51,346 nt of DNA from Anaeromonas gelatinilytica. GTDB taxonomy: Bacteria > Bacillota > Clostridia > Tissierellales > SIT17. The position numbers were made by a program, and so were the translations under genes. The DNA lies in the NCBI RefSeq assembly GCF_016820635.1, contig NZ_WSFU01000068.1:1-51346 (forward strand), given 5' to 3'. Under the pieces are notes generated by a model. That model was given only the letters and a program-made list of their open reading frames with translations, did no database searches and was not told the origin of the DNA. Below, one piece after another: positions 35,514 to 42,753 of the stretch (positions are counted from its first letter, which is position 1; every line of letters begins with the position of its first letter).

Positions 35514-36364
35514 AATAATTCCCTCCCTGTAAGTTTGATAAAAATATCTTCTAAAGTTGCTTCTTGGCTATGTATTGTTTTAATATTTTTTGACTTTAGA
35601 ATTTGAAAGAAGTTTGAATTATGAGAAATGGAATCCATTGGAAATTCTTCTTTTTTTAATACATTATTTTCAACATATTTAACTTTAACCGTATGTTTAC
35701 CGTACTTTAATTTCAAATTATCAGGTCTATCAATAACAGGGATACCGCCATCTACAATAAACGCAACCCTATCACAGAGCTGTTCAGCTACAGTCATATT
35801 ATGAGTAGTTAAAAATACTGTCTTTCCTCTCTCTTTTAATTCTACTATCATATCCTTAACTATTTTTGCATTAATAGGGTCAAGGCCAGAAGTTGGTTCA
35901 TCAAAGAATAGAATCTCTGGATCATGCATAATTGAGCGAATAAAATTAAGCCTCATTTTCATTCCTTTTGAGAACCCTTCTACCTTTTTATCCTTATCTC
36001 CCAACAGTCCCACTCTCTCTAGTAGTTCATCAATATTTAAACAGTTATTTTTATAATAAGAACCTATTAGTTTTAAATTTTCTATAGCTGTCAGTTTCTG
36101 ATATAGATTAGGAAAATCGAATGCAACTCCAATGTTTTCAAAAAAATCCTTACTCAACATCCTCCTTTCTTTTCCCATTATCTCAACACTACCTTGGTAG
36201 CCACGAAGCAGTCCGATAAGAATTCTTTGAGTCGTTGTTTTCCCTGCACCACTGGGACCTAAGAATCCGAATATTTCTCCTTTTTCAATATTAAAGTTAA
36301 TTCCTTTAATTGCCTTTTTCTTAGATTTTTCATATGTAAAATCCATTTCAGAAACTCTAATCAT
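35510..36364 (-). CDS. ABC exporter ATP-binding protein
   Basis: A 284-residue ATPase with Walker A GPSGAGKTT (36-44), a degenerate signature GFSKGMKMRL, Walker B EILFFDEPTSGLDP, and H-loop FLTTHNM. The C-terminal part (about 215-284) is that of drug-export ATPases. It follows the TetR gene by 48 bases and overlaps the first permease gene. Confidence 0.94.
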   Translation of the reverse strand: MIRVSEMDFTYEKSKKKAIKGINFNIEKGEIFGFLGPSGAGKTTTQRILIGLLRGYQGSVEIMGKERRMLSKDFFENIGVAFDFPNLYQKLTAIENLKLIGSYYKNNCLNIDELLERVGLLGDKDKKVEGFSKGMKMRLNFIRSIMHDPEILFFDEPTSGLDPINAKIVKDMIVELKERGKTVFLTTHNMTVAEQLCDRVAFIVDGGIPVIDRPDNLKLKYGKHTVKVKYVENNVLKKEEFPMDSISHNSNFFQILKSKNIKTIHSQEATLEDIFIKLTGRELL

Positions 36365-36412
36365 ATATATCCTCCTTTTAAAATCACGTGTTCTTTTTTG
36401 AGTTAAAAAAAA

Positions 36413-37015
36413 TTACCACTTCCCTATAAGTCCCATAGCTCCGATAAAATAGAATAAAAATAGTTCAGTTATAAGACGCTTTCTAGTTTTTTCATCCTTA
36501 TGTTTTTTTAAGATAGTTATAAGACCGCTTAATAATTGTTCTGAAATTATTTCTGCTAGTAAAGGATCTTTACTAGCAGGATTAAATCGCTCCATATGGT
36601 CAATAAAATGTTCCTTCATTAAGTTAATAGCTTCCAAGCGAGTATTTTCATAAGGAGTTCCTGCACTACATTCGATTAAGAGCACGAAACCATCGGAAAA
36701 AGAAGGCATCATACGGATAATTAATTCTCCTAAAACCTTTCGCCACTGACTAACATCAGAAATATTCCATAGAAAATCTGGTCTTTCTATCTTCTCATGA
36801 TTTTCCATGAAAAACTGAAAGTTTCTATATTCTTTTTCTACCAATAATTTAAATAATGCTCCTTTATTTTCAAAGTAATTATAAAAATTACCTATAGTAG
36901 TTCCTGCAAGTTTAACTATTTTCCTAATAGAAGCATTTTGGTAACCTTTTTCTAAAAATTCTTTTTCGGCTTCTTTTAGAATAGATTGCCTTATTTCATC
37001 TTTTTTTACTTGCAT
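36413..37015 (-). CDS. TetR-family regulator of the ABC exporter
   Basis: A 200-residue regulator with the helix-turn-helix near residues 25-47 (ASIRKIVKLAGTTIGNFYNY) and a ligand-binding C-terminal part. It is the first gene of the operon with the three exporter genes, so it should repress its own operon until a toxic ligand binds. The start has AGGTGA and a good promoter at 37038. Confidence 0.92.
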   Translation of the reverse strand: MQVKKDEIRQSILKEAEKEFLEKGYQNASIRKIVKLAGTTIGNFYNYFENKGALFKLLVEKEYRNFQFFMENHEKIERPDFLWNISDVSQWRKVLGELIIRMMPSFSDGFVLLIECSAGTPYENTRLEAINLMKEHFIDHMERFNPASKDPLLAEIISEQLLSGLITILKKHKDEKTRKRLITELFLFYFIGAMGLIGKW

Positions 37016-37037
37016 TAAAAATCACCTGCTTTTTTTT

Positions 37038-37066
37038 AGTATAATACAATATCTTTTATATGTCAA
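37038..37066 (-). promoter_or_regulatory. Promoter of the TetR/ABC exporter operon
   Basis: Perfect TTGACA (37061-37066), 17-base spacer, TATACT (37038-37043). The operator was not identified. Confidence 0.75.
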
Positions 37067-37085
37067 TATCTATTAAATTTTATAC

Positions 37086-37232
37086 TTAAAATGATTTATA
37101 TACTATATTTAAAGTTCCAATATCTTGATTTTCAATAATTCTACATTCTACTCCATATAATTCATTTATTATTTTTTTAGTAAGGATTTCTTTTGGTGTA
37201 CCATATGCAACTATCTTACCAGATTTCAATAT
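37086..37232 (-). pseudogene. BtuD/FecE-type ABC ATPase, C-terminal remnant
   Basis: The frame reads ILKSGKIVAYGTPKEILTKK, then INELYGVECRIIEN, and a normal stop. This is the end of vitamin B12 or siderophore importer ATPases, which finish with GxIVAxGxPxEVLT and xxVYGVxxxV. An in-frame TAG stands just upstream and all ATP-binding motifs are gone. It lies downstream of a cobalamin riboswitch, so it was most likely the B12 importer ATPase gene. Confidence 0.75.
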
Positions 37233-37405
37233 CTAATATATTAACAGATAGATTATTCTATATAGGATAGTACCACCAATCACTTATAATAAATAATTTA
37301 GTATATCATTTACACCTATAAATTATAAAGATTCTCACTAAATTAAAATAAATAATTATAAGGTATAATTAGCAGATTTTATAATCTAACTGTTAAAAAT
37401 AAAAA

Positions 37406-37427
37406 AATCAGCGAAAATTTGCTGATT
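37406..37427 (-). terminator. Second terminator after the cobalamin riboswitch
   Basis: Stem AAATCAGC/GCTGATTT with a loop of mixed A and T. The minus strand continues TTTTTATTTTT. Confidence 0.8.
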
Positions 37428-37443
37428 TATTACAAAATAAAAA

Positions 37444-37462
37444 CCTTTCTAAAATAGAAAGG
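37444..37462 (-). terminator. First terminator after the cobalamin riboswitch
   Basis: Eight-bp stem CCTTTCTA/TAGAAAGG with a short loop, followed on the minus strand by TTTTTATTTTG. It lies about 70 bases beyond the aptamer, as expected for the expression platform. A weaker hairpin (37480-37497) lies between. Confidence 0.85.
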
Positions 37463-37529
37463 GTATTATCGAATTTAAGCAGGATAATCCTACTTTTTAA
37501 ATGACACTTCCCCATCCTCGTGAGTAATA

Positions 37530-37697
37530 AATAGCGTTGTTAACATTGGCAGGTCTCCTGACTTAGGAATATAACAAACCTTATACCTTCCCATGATTTA
37601 CACAGTGGTTTAAATAAGGTTCTATCCATTACAGTGGCGGGACCGTGTCGGTTTTTCACCAGACTTCCCTTTTAAACAACCTCTTGATAGATTGTAC
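37530..37697 (-). ncRNA. Cobalamin (B12) riboswitch
   Basis: Conserved blocks appear in order on the minus strand: GGGAAGTCTGGTGAAAAACC (around 37650-37670), then GCCACTG (37632-37638), and the B12 box AAGTCAGGAGACCTGCC (37548-37564). The two terminators follow at 37444 and 37406. The aptamer looks complete. It binds adenosylcobalamin in relatives and turns off B12 import or synthesis genes. Downstream, however, only the remnant ATPase (37086-37232) remains, so the switch appears to have lost its operon. Confidence 0.93.
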
Positions 37698-37799
37698 CAA
37701 TAGTCTTCTTATTCAATTTGACTAAAATATATCATCATTCTTTCAAATTGTCAAGTTTCTTATATGAATTTTTTTATCCATGCACAACGCACACAAAAA

Positions 37800-37825
37800 G
37801 CACTTGGAAAATTATATCCAAGTGC
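37800..37825 (-). terminator. Terminator of the hexonate PTS operon
   Basis: Nine-bp stem GCACTTGGA/TCCAAGTGC, 8-base loop, then TTTTTGTG on the minus strand. It lies 27 bases after the HAD phosphatase stop. Confidence 0.9.
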
Positions 37826-37851
37826 CTAAATAATATCTTTAATGGAAAATA

Positions 37852-38706
37852 TTATGTGTCTAATAGTGCATATTTTTCAATTGCAACCGCTACTCCACTC
37901 TCTTCATTCAACAATGTCACAGCATCTGCAGCACACTTTATTGCATCAGTTCCATTTTCCATAGCAATAGCTAGTCCTGCTGCATTTAACATTTCTATAT
38001 CATTATTACTATCACCACAAGCCATAACTTCTTCCATATATAATCCAAGATGTCCTGCCAACCGCCTTAAAGCAAAGCCCTTATTTGCATTTTTGTGATT
38101 AACCTCAAGATTATTATTTAATGAAGAGGTTATAGAAACTTCAGATATACTCTTTAATTTCATCTCTACATGACTTCTCATATTTAAATTTTGGAAAAAT
38201 AGATTTACTTTTTCTATATGTAATTTATCTACCTTTACAAGATCTAAAATATCATCCACACAAGTTCTCGTATCATAAATATATGGAATCATATTATCTG
38301 GAATTAAGAACTCATTAAGCCGTTTTATATTTCTATGTTCTGTAAATATTCTCCCTTCTGCAAATATATCTAAAATAGGATCTAAAGGACGCAAAGCTTC
38401 AATGATTTGAATAACTATTTCCTGCTTTAGATAGCAACTATATAATACTTTATCTTCTCTAAGATTTACCACAGCTGCCCCATTAGAACAGATAGCATAT
38501 TTAATGTCTTCATTCTTTAAGATTTCTTTAGGCATACCTGCCATCGGTCTTCCAGTAGCAGGAACAATAATAATACCTTTATTTATAGCCTGATTTAATA
38601 CTCTCTTGTTCTTTGCTGACAATGTCTTATCATCAGATAATAAAGTTCCATCCATATCAAGTGCTATAAGATTTACCTTTCTACCATTCTGCTTTTGTTC
38701 CATCAT
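37852..38706 (-). CDS. Cof-type HAD-IIB sugar-phosphate phosphatase
   Basis: A 284-residue HAD phosphatase. Motif I is LIALDMDGTLL (nucleophile and acid-base Asp), motif II is in VPATGRP, and the end holds GLYMEEVMACGDSNNDIEML (Lys/Asp motif). I choose ATG 38706 (GGAAG upstream); an in-frame codon 15 residues earlier lies deep inside the dehydratase gene. It overlaps the dehydratase end by 26 bases and is the last gene of the operon. It may remove phosphate from a stalled or excess sugar phosphate of the pathway. Confidence 0.9.
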   Translation of the reverse strand: MMEQKQNGRKVNLIALDMDGTLLSDDKTLSAKNKRVLNQAINKGIIIVPATGRPMAGMPKEILKNEDIKYAICSNGAAVVNLREDKVLYSCYLKQEIVIQIIEALRPLDPILDIFAEGRIFTEHRNIKRLNEFLIPDNMIPYIYDTRTCVDDILDLVKVDKLHIEKVNLFFQNLNMRSHVEMKLKSISEVSITSSLNNNLEVNHKNANKGFALRRLAGHLGLYMEEVMACGDSNNDIEMLNAAGLAIAMENGTDAIKCAADAVTLLNEESGVAVAIEKYALLDT

Positions 38707-39826
38707 AATTCTTCCAATTAGGATTAGACCATTGTAGTCCTTCTGCTGCAACTTCTTTCACCTTTTCCTCATCAATAATTAGACCTAAGCCAGGCTTATC
38801 TGGTAATCCAACAAATCCATCTTTATATTGGAATATCTCTTTATTCTCAACAAAATCAAGAAGATCAAAACCCTTATTATAATGAATTCCTAGTGATTGC
38901 TCTTGAATAAATACATTTGGACTACAAACATCCACTTGTAGAGTTGCAGCCAATGCTATTGGACCATAAGGTGCATGTGGTGCAGCTGCAATATCATAAG
39001 CTTCAGCCATAGCAATGATCTTTCTTGTTTCCAAAATACCACCAGTAAGTGCCACATCAGGCTGTATTATGTCTATATGTCCACTGCTCAATATGTTTTT
39101 AAACTCCCATCTAGTATATAATCTTTCACCAGTTGCTAGAGGAACTGTAACATGATCTGCTACTTGTTTAAAAGCTTCTTGATTTTCACTTAATACTACT
39201 TCCTCTAAGAACATAGGACGATATGATTCTAACTCCTTTGCCAAGACCTTAGCCATTGGTTTGTGTACTCTTCCATGAAAATCAATCCCTATATTTAAAT
39301 CCATACCGAATGTTTCACGAAGTGCTGCTACACGTTCTACAACTTCATCTATCTTTTTAAAGCTATCAATATAGTGTAGCTCTTCAGTTGCATTCATCTT
39401 AATAGAGTCAAATCCCCTATTTACTCTATCCCGTGCGTCATCAACTACATCACTTGGACGATCTCCTCCAATCCAAGAATATACTTTTATTCTATCTCTT
39501 GCTGAACCCCCAAGTAGCTCATAAACAGGTGCATTATAATATTTTCCTTTAATGTCCCATAAAGCCATCTCAAATCCTGAGATGATTGTCATATTAATAG
39601 GACCTCCCTTAAAGAATACACGATATAACTCTTGCCAAAGTTTTTCTATTTCTAATGGGTTACGTCCAATAATTCTTCTTGACATTTCATATGCTCCTGC
39701 TACAACAGTTTCAGTCTTTGTCCCTGACACCATCTCACCCCAGCCTTCAAACCCATTATTGGTAGTGATTTTTACAAATATCCATCTTGGTTTTACAGTA
39801 TATACCTTAACATCTGATATAATCAT
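38681..39826 (-). CDS. D-galactonate-dehydratase-like enolase-superfamily enzyme
   Basis: A 381-residue enzyme of the mandelate racemase subgroup, close in length and blocks to DgoD: GWGEMVSGTKTETV, FKGGPINM, GFEMALWDIKGKYYNAPVYELLGG, the Mg ligands in the region IGIDFHGRVHKPMAKVLAKEL and FLEEVV, the AGG-type LATGERLY, and the end AAPHAPYGPIA with the catalytic His. It removes water from a hexonate to give a 2-keto-3-deoxy acid. No kinase follows, so with a PTS in the operon its real substrate may be a 6-phosphohexonate. It is translationally close to the IIC gene upstream and overlaps the HAD gene. Confidence 0.88.
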   Translation of the reverse strand: MIISDVKVYTVKPRWIFVKITTNNGFEGWGEMVSGTKTETVVAGAYEMSRRIIGRNPLEIEKLWQELYRVFFKGGPINMTIISGFEMALWDIKGKYYNAPVYELLGGSARDRIKVYSWIGGDRPSDVVDDARDRVNRGFDSIKMNATEELHYIDSFKKIDEVVERVAALRETFGMDLNIGIDFHGRVHKPMAKVLAKELESYRPMFLEEVVLSENQEAFKQVADHVTVPLATGERLYTRWEFKNILSSGHIDIIQPDVALTGGILETRKIIAMAEAYDIAAAPHAPYGPIALAATLQVDVCSPNVFIQEQSLGIHYNKGFDLLDFVENKEIFQYKDGFVGLPDKPGLGLIIDEEKVKEVAAEGLQWSNPNWKNYDGTKAEW

Positions 39827-39893
39827 TTTTGACCATTCCTTCCCTAGCTGTAATTATAAAATACAATAAAATATTTACTTAAAATAACTTTCA

Positions 39894-41258
39894 TTATTTA
39901 TCTGATTGCTGTGAAGCTAAGATTTGTGTTCTTTTCTCGCTTAACTTCTTCATAAATACCCAAACACCTATCAATATAATTATAAGAATAGGAATACTGA
40001 TTACTAAATTGCTAATAAATGTTTTATATACAAGATAACTCACTGTCAAACTTGTTGCAGCAAATGAAGTTATTAAACCATCTCCAATATTAACACCTAC
40101 AGATGCGGCTAACTCTGTCAATACAGGTGCTGTTGCTGTACCCGCCAAAAGAACTGCTGCCATCGCAACAAGACCCATTACGATACTTTTAAATATGTTT
40201 CCACGAGCAATTGCCACTACCATTGCAACTCTGAACGTTACAACCGCTAAATCCGCAAATGGTAGTACACGGTTTCCTGGTAGTATTGATGCCATTGCTA
40301 TTGTTAATGGTATAATGATTAATGATGTTGTAATTACTTGCTCATTCCCTACAACAACTGCTGCATCAAGACCAATTAAGAAATTTCTACCTTTGAATCG
40401 AGTTTGCATAAAGTTCTGTGCTGCTTCTGAAATAGGCATTAATCCTTCCATAAACAGAGATGTCATCTTTGGAATCAATACCATTACTGCTGCCATACTA
40501 ACACCTAATCCAAGAATATCTGATATTGGATATTTTGCTAATATCCCAATAGCACCTCCAAGTATTAGCCCAATTACTGCTGGTTCTCCAAAGAATCCAA
40601 GATATTTCTGTACATCTTTAATATCAAAATTAATTTTATTAATTCCAGGAATTCTGTCTAATAGCCAATTTAATGGTGCTGCTATTATAACAGAAGATAA
40701 TGCTGACATGGTTGGAAGGGAAACCCCTGGGATTCCAAAGAAGTCTTCAACAAGTGGTGCTGTCCAGTCAGAGAGTTTAAATGTAACAATAGCCATAACT
40801 ACAGTTGCTAATATCCCCAATATAACGTTTTCCGTTACAAAATAAACCATAATTCCTACAATTGCCATATGATGATAGTTCCAAATATCAACGTCTAACG
40901 TATCAGTTGCTTTTAATAAAAGCATAATAATATTTGTTGCTAATATAGCAAAAATTAAAATTGCTATAATTGGTGAAGCCCATGTAACTGCTGCTATAGA
41001 GCCCCAGCCCACATCTATAATATCTAATTTAATACCAAAATTTTTAACCATTGCTTGTGCTGCTGGTCCAAGATTTTCTTTCATCATGTCAATAATCAAA
41101 AGGATCCCAGCAAAACCAATTCCAACTGTTAAGCCAGAACGAAATGCTCTTGATAATTTCAATCCAAATATCAATCCTACGATTGTAATTATAACTGGAA
41201 GTAAAACAGTTGCTCCAGCATCTAAAAGCAAATTAAATGCGTTATACATAAATTCCAT
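39894..41258 (-). CDS. gatC: PTS galactitol-type permease, IIC component
   Basis: A 454-residue membrane permease with about 10-12 segments, of the EIIC-Gat family. It begins YNAFNLLLDAGATVLLPVII, has GLKLSRAFRSGLTVGIGFAGI after segment 1, and VGVNIGDGLI near the end. It transports a polyol or hexonate that IIA and IIB phosphorylate. The start has GGAGGG. The substrate is probably a hexonate because of the linked enzymes, so the galactitol label reflects family only. Confidence 0.93.
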   Translation of the reverse strand: MEFMYNAFNLLLDAGATVLLPVIITIVGLIFGLKLSRAFRSGLTVGIGFAGILLIIDMMKENLGPAAQAMVKNFGIKLDIIDVGWGSIAAVTWASPIIAILIFAILATNIIMLLLKATDTLDVDIWNYHHMAIVGIMVYFVTENVILGILATVVMAIVTFKLSDWTAPLVEDFFGIPGVSLPTMSALSSVIIAAPLNWLLDRIPGINKINFDIKDVQKYLGFFGEPAVIGLILGGAIGILAKYPISDILGLGVSMAAVMVLIPKMTSLFMEGLMPISEAAQNFMQTRFKGRNFLIGLDAAVVVGNEQVITTSLIIIPLTIAMASILPGNRVLPFADLAVVTFRVAMVVAIARGNIFKSIVMGLVAMAAVLLAGTATAPVLTELAASVGVNIGDGLITSFAATSLTVSYLVYKTFISNLVISIPILIIILIGVWVFMKKLSEKRTQILASQQSDK

Positions 41259-41300
41259 TTGTGCATCCCTCCATATATTTTATTATTTCTATTCATATAA

Positions 41301-41576
41301 TTATTTCAAATAAGATAATATTTTTTCAAATATTTCTTCTTGTCCAATACCTGTTAATAGCGATATAGCTCCTACAATAGGTGTGGATATTTTCCCAACA
41401 TAATTTCCTGTTGTTACCACTAAATCATAATCTTCTGCTTTTGAAGGAACTTCTAATAACTTACATTGTGTTATCGTTGCTTGAATTCCTTCATCTGCTA
41501 ATCTGTCCTTAATCTTACTAGCTACAACTGTTGATGTTGCAATTCCATTCCCACATGCTACTAATACTTTTTTCAT
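41301..41576 (-). CDS. gatB: PTS galactitol-type IIB component
   Basis: A 91-residue IIB of the galactitol type. It begins MKKVLVACGNGIATSTVVA, where C8 is the phosphorylated cysteine, and contains VVTTGNYVGK. It passes phosphate from IIA to the incoming substrate at IIC. The length is typical. Confidence 0.95.
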   Translation of the reverse strand: MKKVLVACGNGIATSTVVASKIKDRLADEGIQATITQCKLLEVPSKAEDYDLVVTTGNYVGKISTPIVGAISLLTGIGQEEIFEKILSYLK

Positions 41577-41605
41577 TTTCTTTTCCTCCTATAATTTAAA
41601 TATTT

Positions 41606-42067
41606 TTATAATAATTGTTCTTTAATCACTTTATAAATTGTTTTTGAATTATTAGATTGAATAATCTCCTTTACTAATTTCTGATTCTGAATTAATTCTA
41701 TAACTTTTTGAAGCATGTTCACATGTCCATGTACTTCTGTTAATGCTAGCATAATAATAAGACTTACATCTATCTTCTTGCCTGGATTATCCATGGCATG
41801 AAATTTTACTGGATTTTCTAAAATCCCTACACAGATAGCTGCTTGGTTCACATGCTGTATATCAGTATGGGGAATAGCTATATTTATATTTCCTGTAAAC
41901 AAACCGGTTGGATATTCTTCTTCACGAGATAGAATTGCATTCTTATAAGTATCCTTTACCAACCCATGTTTACATAAATATTCTGCCAAGGTTGATAACA
42001 CTTCTGTATTGTTTTTTTCTTTATTTAGTTTTAGTATAAGTGATTTGTTAAATTTAATTTCGCTCAT
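41606..42067 (-). CDS. gatA: PTS IIA component, fructose/galactitol type
   Basis: A 153-residue EIIA type-2 domain with INIAIPHTDIQHV, H67 being the phosphorylated residue, and EEEYPTGLFTGN before it. It receives phosphate from HPr. It follows the aldolase gene by 22 bases and precedes IIB by 29 bases. Confidence 0.94.
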   Translation of the reverse strand: MSEIKFNKSLILKLNKEKNNTEVLSTLAEYLCKHGLVKDTYKNAILSREEEYPTGLFTGNINIAIPHTDIQHVNQAAICVGILENPVKFHAMDNPGKKIDVSLIIMLALTEVHGHVNMLQKVIELIQNQKLVKEIIQSNNSKTIYKVIKEQLL

Positions 42068-42089
42068 ATTGTCTCCTTTTCAATATTAC

Positions 42090-42707
42090 TTATTTTAATT
42101 TTGATTCAAAGTACTGAATGGATTCTCTTAATCCTTCTTCATTTTCATTTAATATATCTTCTTTTTTGAAAATACCTGTTCCTATTCCTACAAATTTTGC
42201 TCCTGCATCAAAATACTCCTGGACATTTTCAGCGTTGATTCCTCCAACAGCCATAATTGGAAATTCACCTAATGGTGCTTGAACATCAGAAATATACTTG
42301 CTTCCCAGCCTCGATGCTGGAAAAAGCTTTATAATATCAGCTTTAAGATCAAGAAGTGTTTTCATCTCAGTAGGTGAAAATGCTGCTGGAACAGATAAAA
42401 CATCATTTTTCCTACATAAATCGATTATTTCTTGACTTAACATTATTGGCGATAAGATAAACTTAACACCTTTTCTTATAGCTGCTTCTGCTTCTTGGTA
42501 GGTCATAATAGTACCTGCCCCTACTTGAATGAAATCGCCAAATTCATAATTAATCTTTTCTATTATGCTCAAAGCATTCGGCGTGTTCATAGTAATTTCA
42601 ACAGCTTGAAGTTTAGTACCTATCAGATTTTTTACAACCGTTCTGACTTGAGAATAATGATATCCTCTTAATATAATAGTAATTTTGGAAAATTTATTAA
42701 TATTCAT
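42090..42707 (-). CDS. 2-Dehydro-3-deoxy-6-phosphogalactonate/gluconate aldolase
   Basis: A 205-residue KDPG/KDPGal aldolase. R14 (LRGY), E37 (AVEITMNTP) and the Schiff-base K127 (DIIKLFPASRLG) are in place, with QVGAGTI and MAVGGINAENVQEYF for the phosphate site. It splits the keto-deoxy-phosphohexonate to pyruvate and glyceraldehyde 3-phosphate. It is the first gene of the operon, right behind the sigma-54 promoter. Galactonate versus gluconate isomer cannot be read from sequence. Confidence 0.92.
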   Translation of the reverse strand: MNINKFSKITIILRGYHYSQVRTVVKNLIGTKLQAVEITMNTPNALSIIEKINYEFGDFIQVGAGTIMTYQEAEAAIRKGVKFILSPIMLSQEIIDLCRKNDVLSVPAAFSPTEMKTLLDLKADIIKLFPASRLGSKYISDVQAPLGEFPIMAVGGINAENVQEYFDAGAKFVGIGTGIFKKEDILNENEEGLRESIQYFESKLK

Positions 42708-42736
42708 TTCAAAGCTCCTTCCTTGCCTTATAATAA

Positions 42737-42753
42737 AGCAAGAAAGGTGCCAA
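42737..42753 (-). promoter_or_regulatory. Sigma-54 promoter of the hexonate PTS operon
   Basis: TTGGCAC, five bases, TTGCT: a full match to the -24/-12 consensus, 30 bases before the aldolase ATG and touching the stop of the activator gene. It explains the presence of the LevR-type activator. Confidence 0.92.

Noticed and set aside
37480-37600. Short ORF starting in the riboswitch leader (MGKCHLKSRI...)
   Set aside because: It runs through both terminators, has no homology-like pattern, and lies within the RNA element's expression platform.
40195-40845. Long plus-strand ORF of 216 codons inside gatC
   Set aside because: It is antisense to a clearly conserved membrane protein, of unnatural composition and without start signals.
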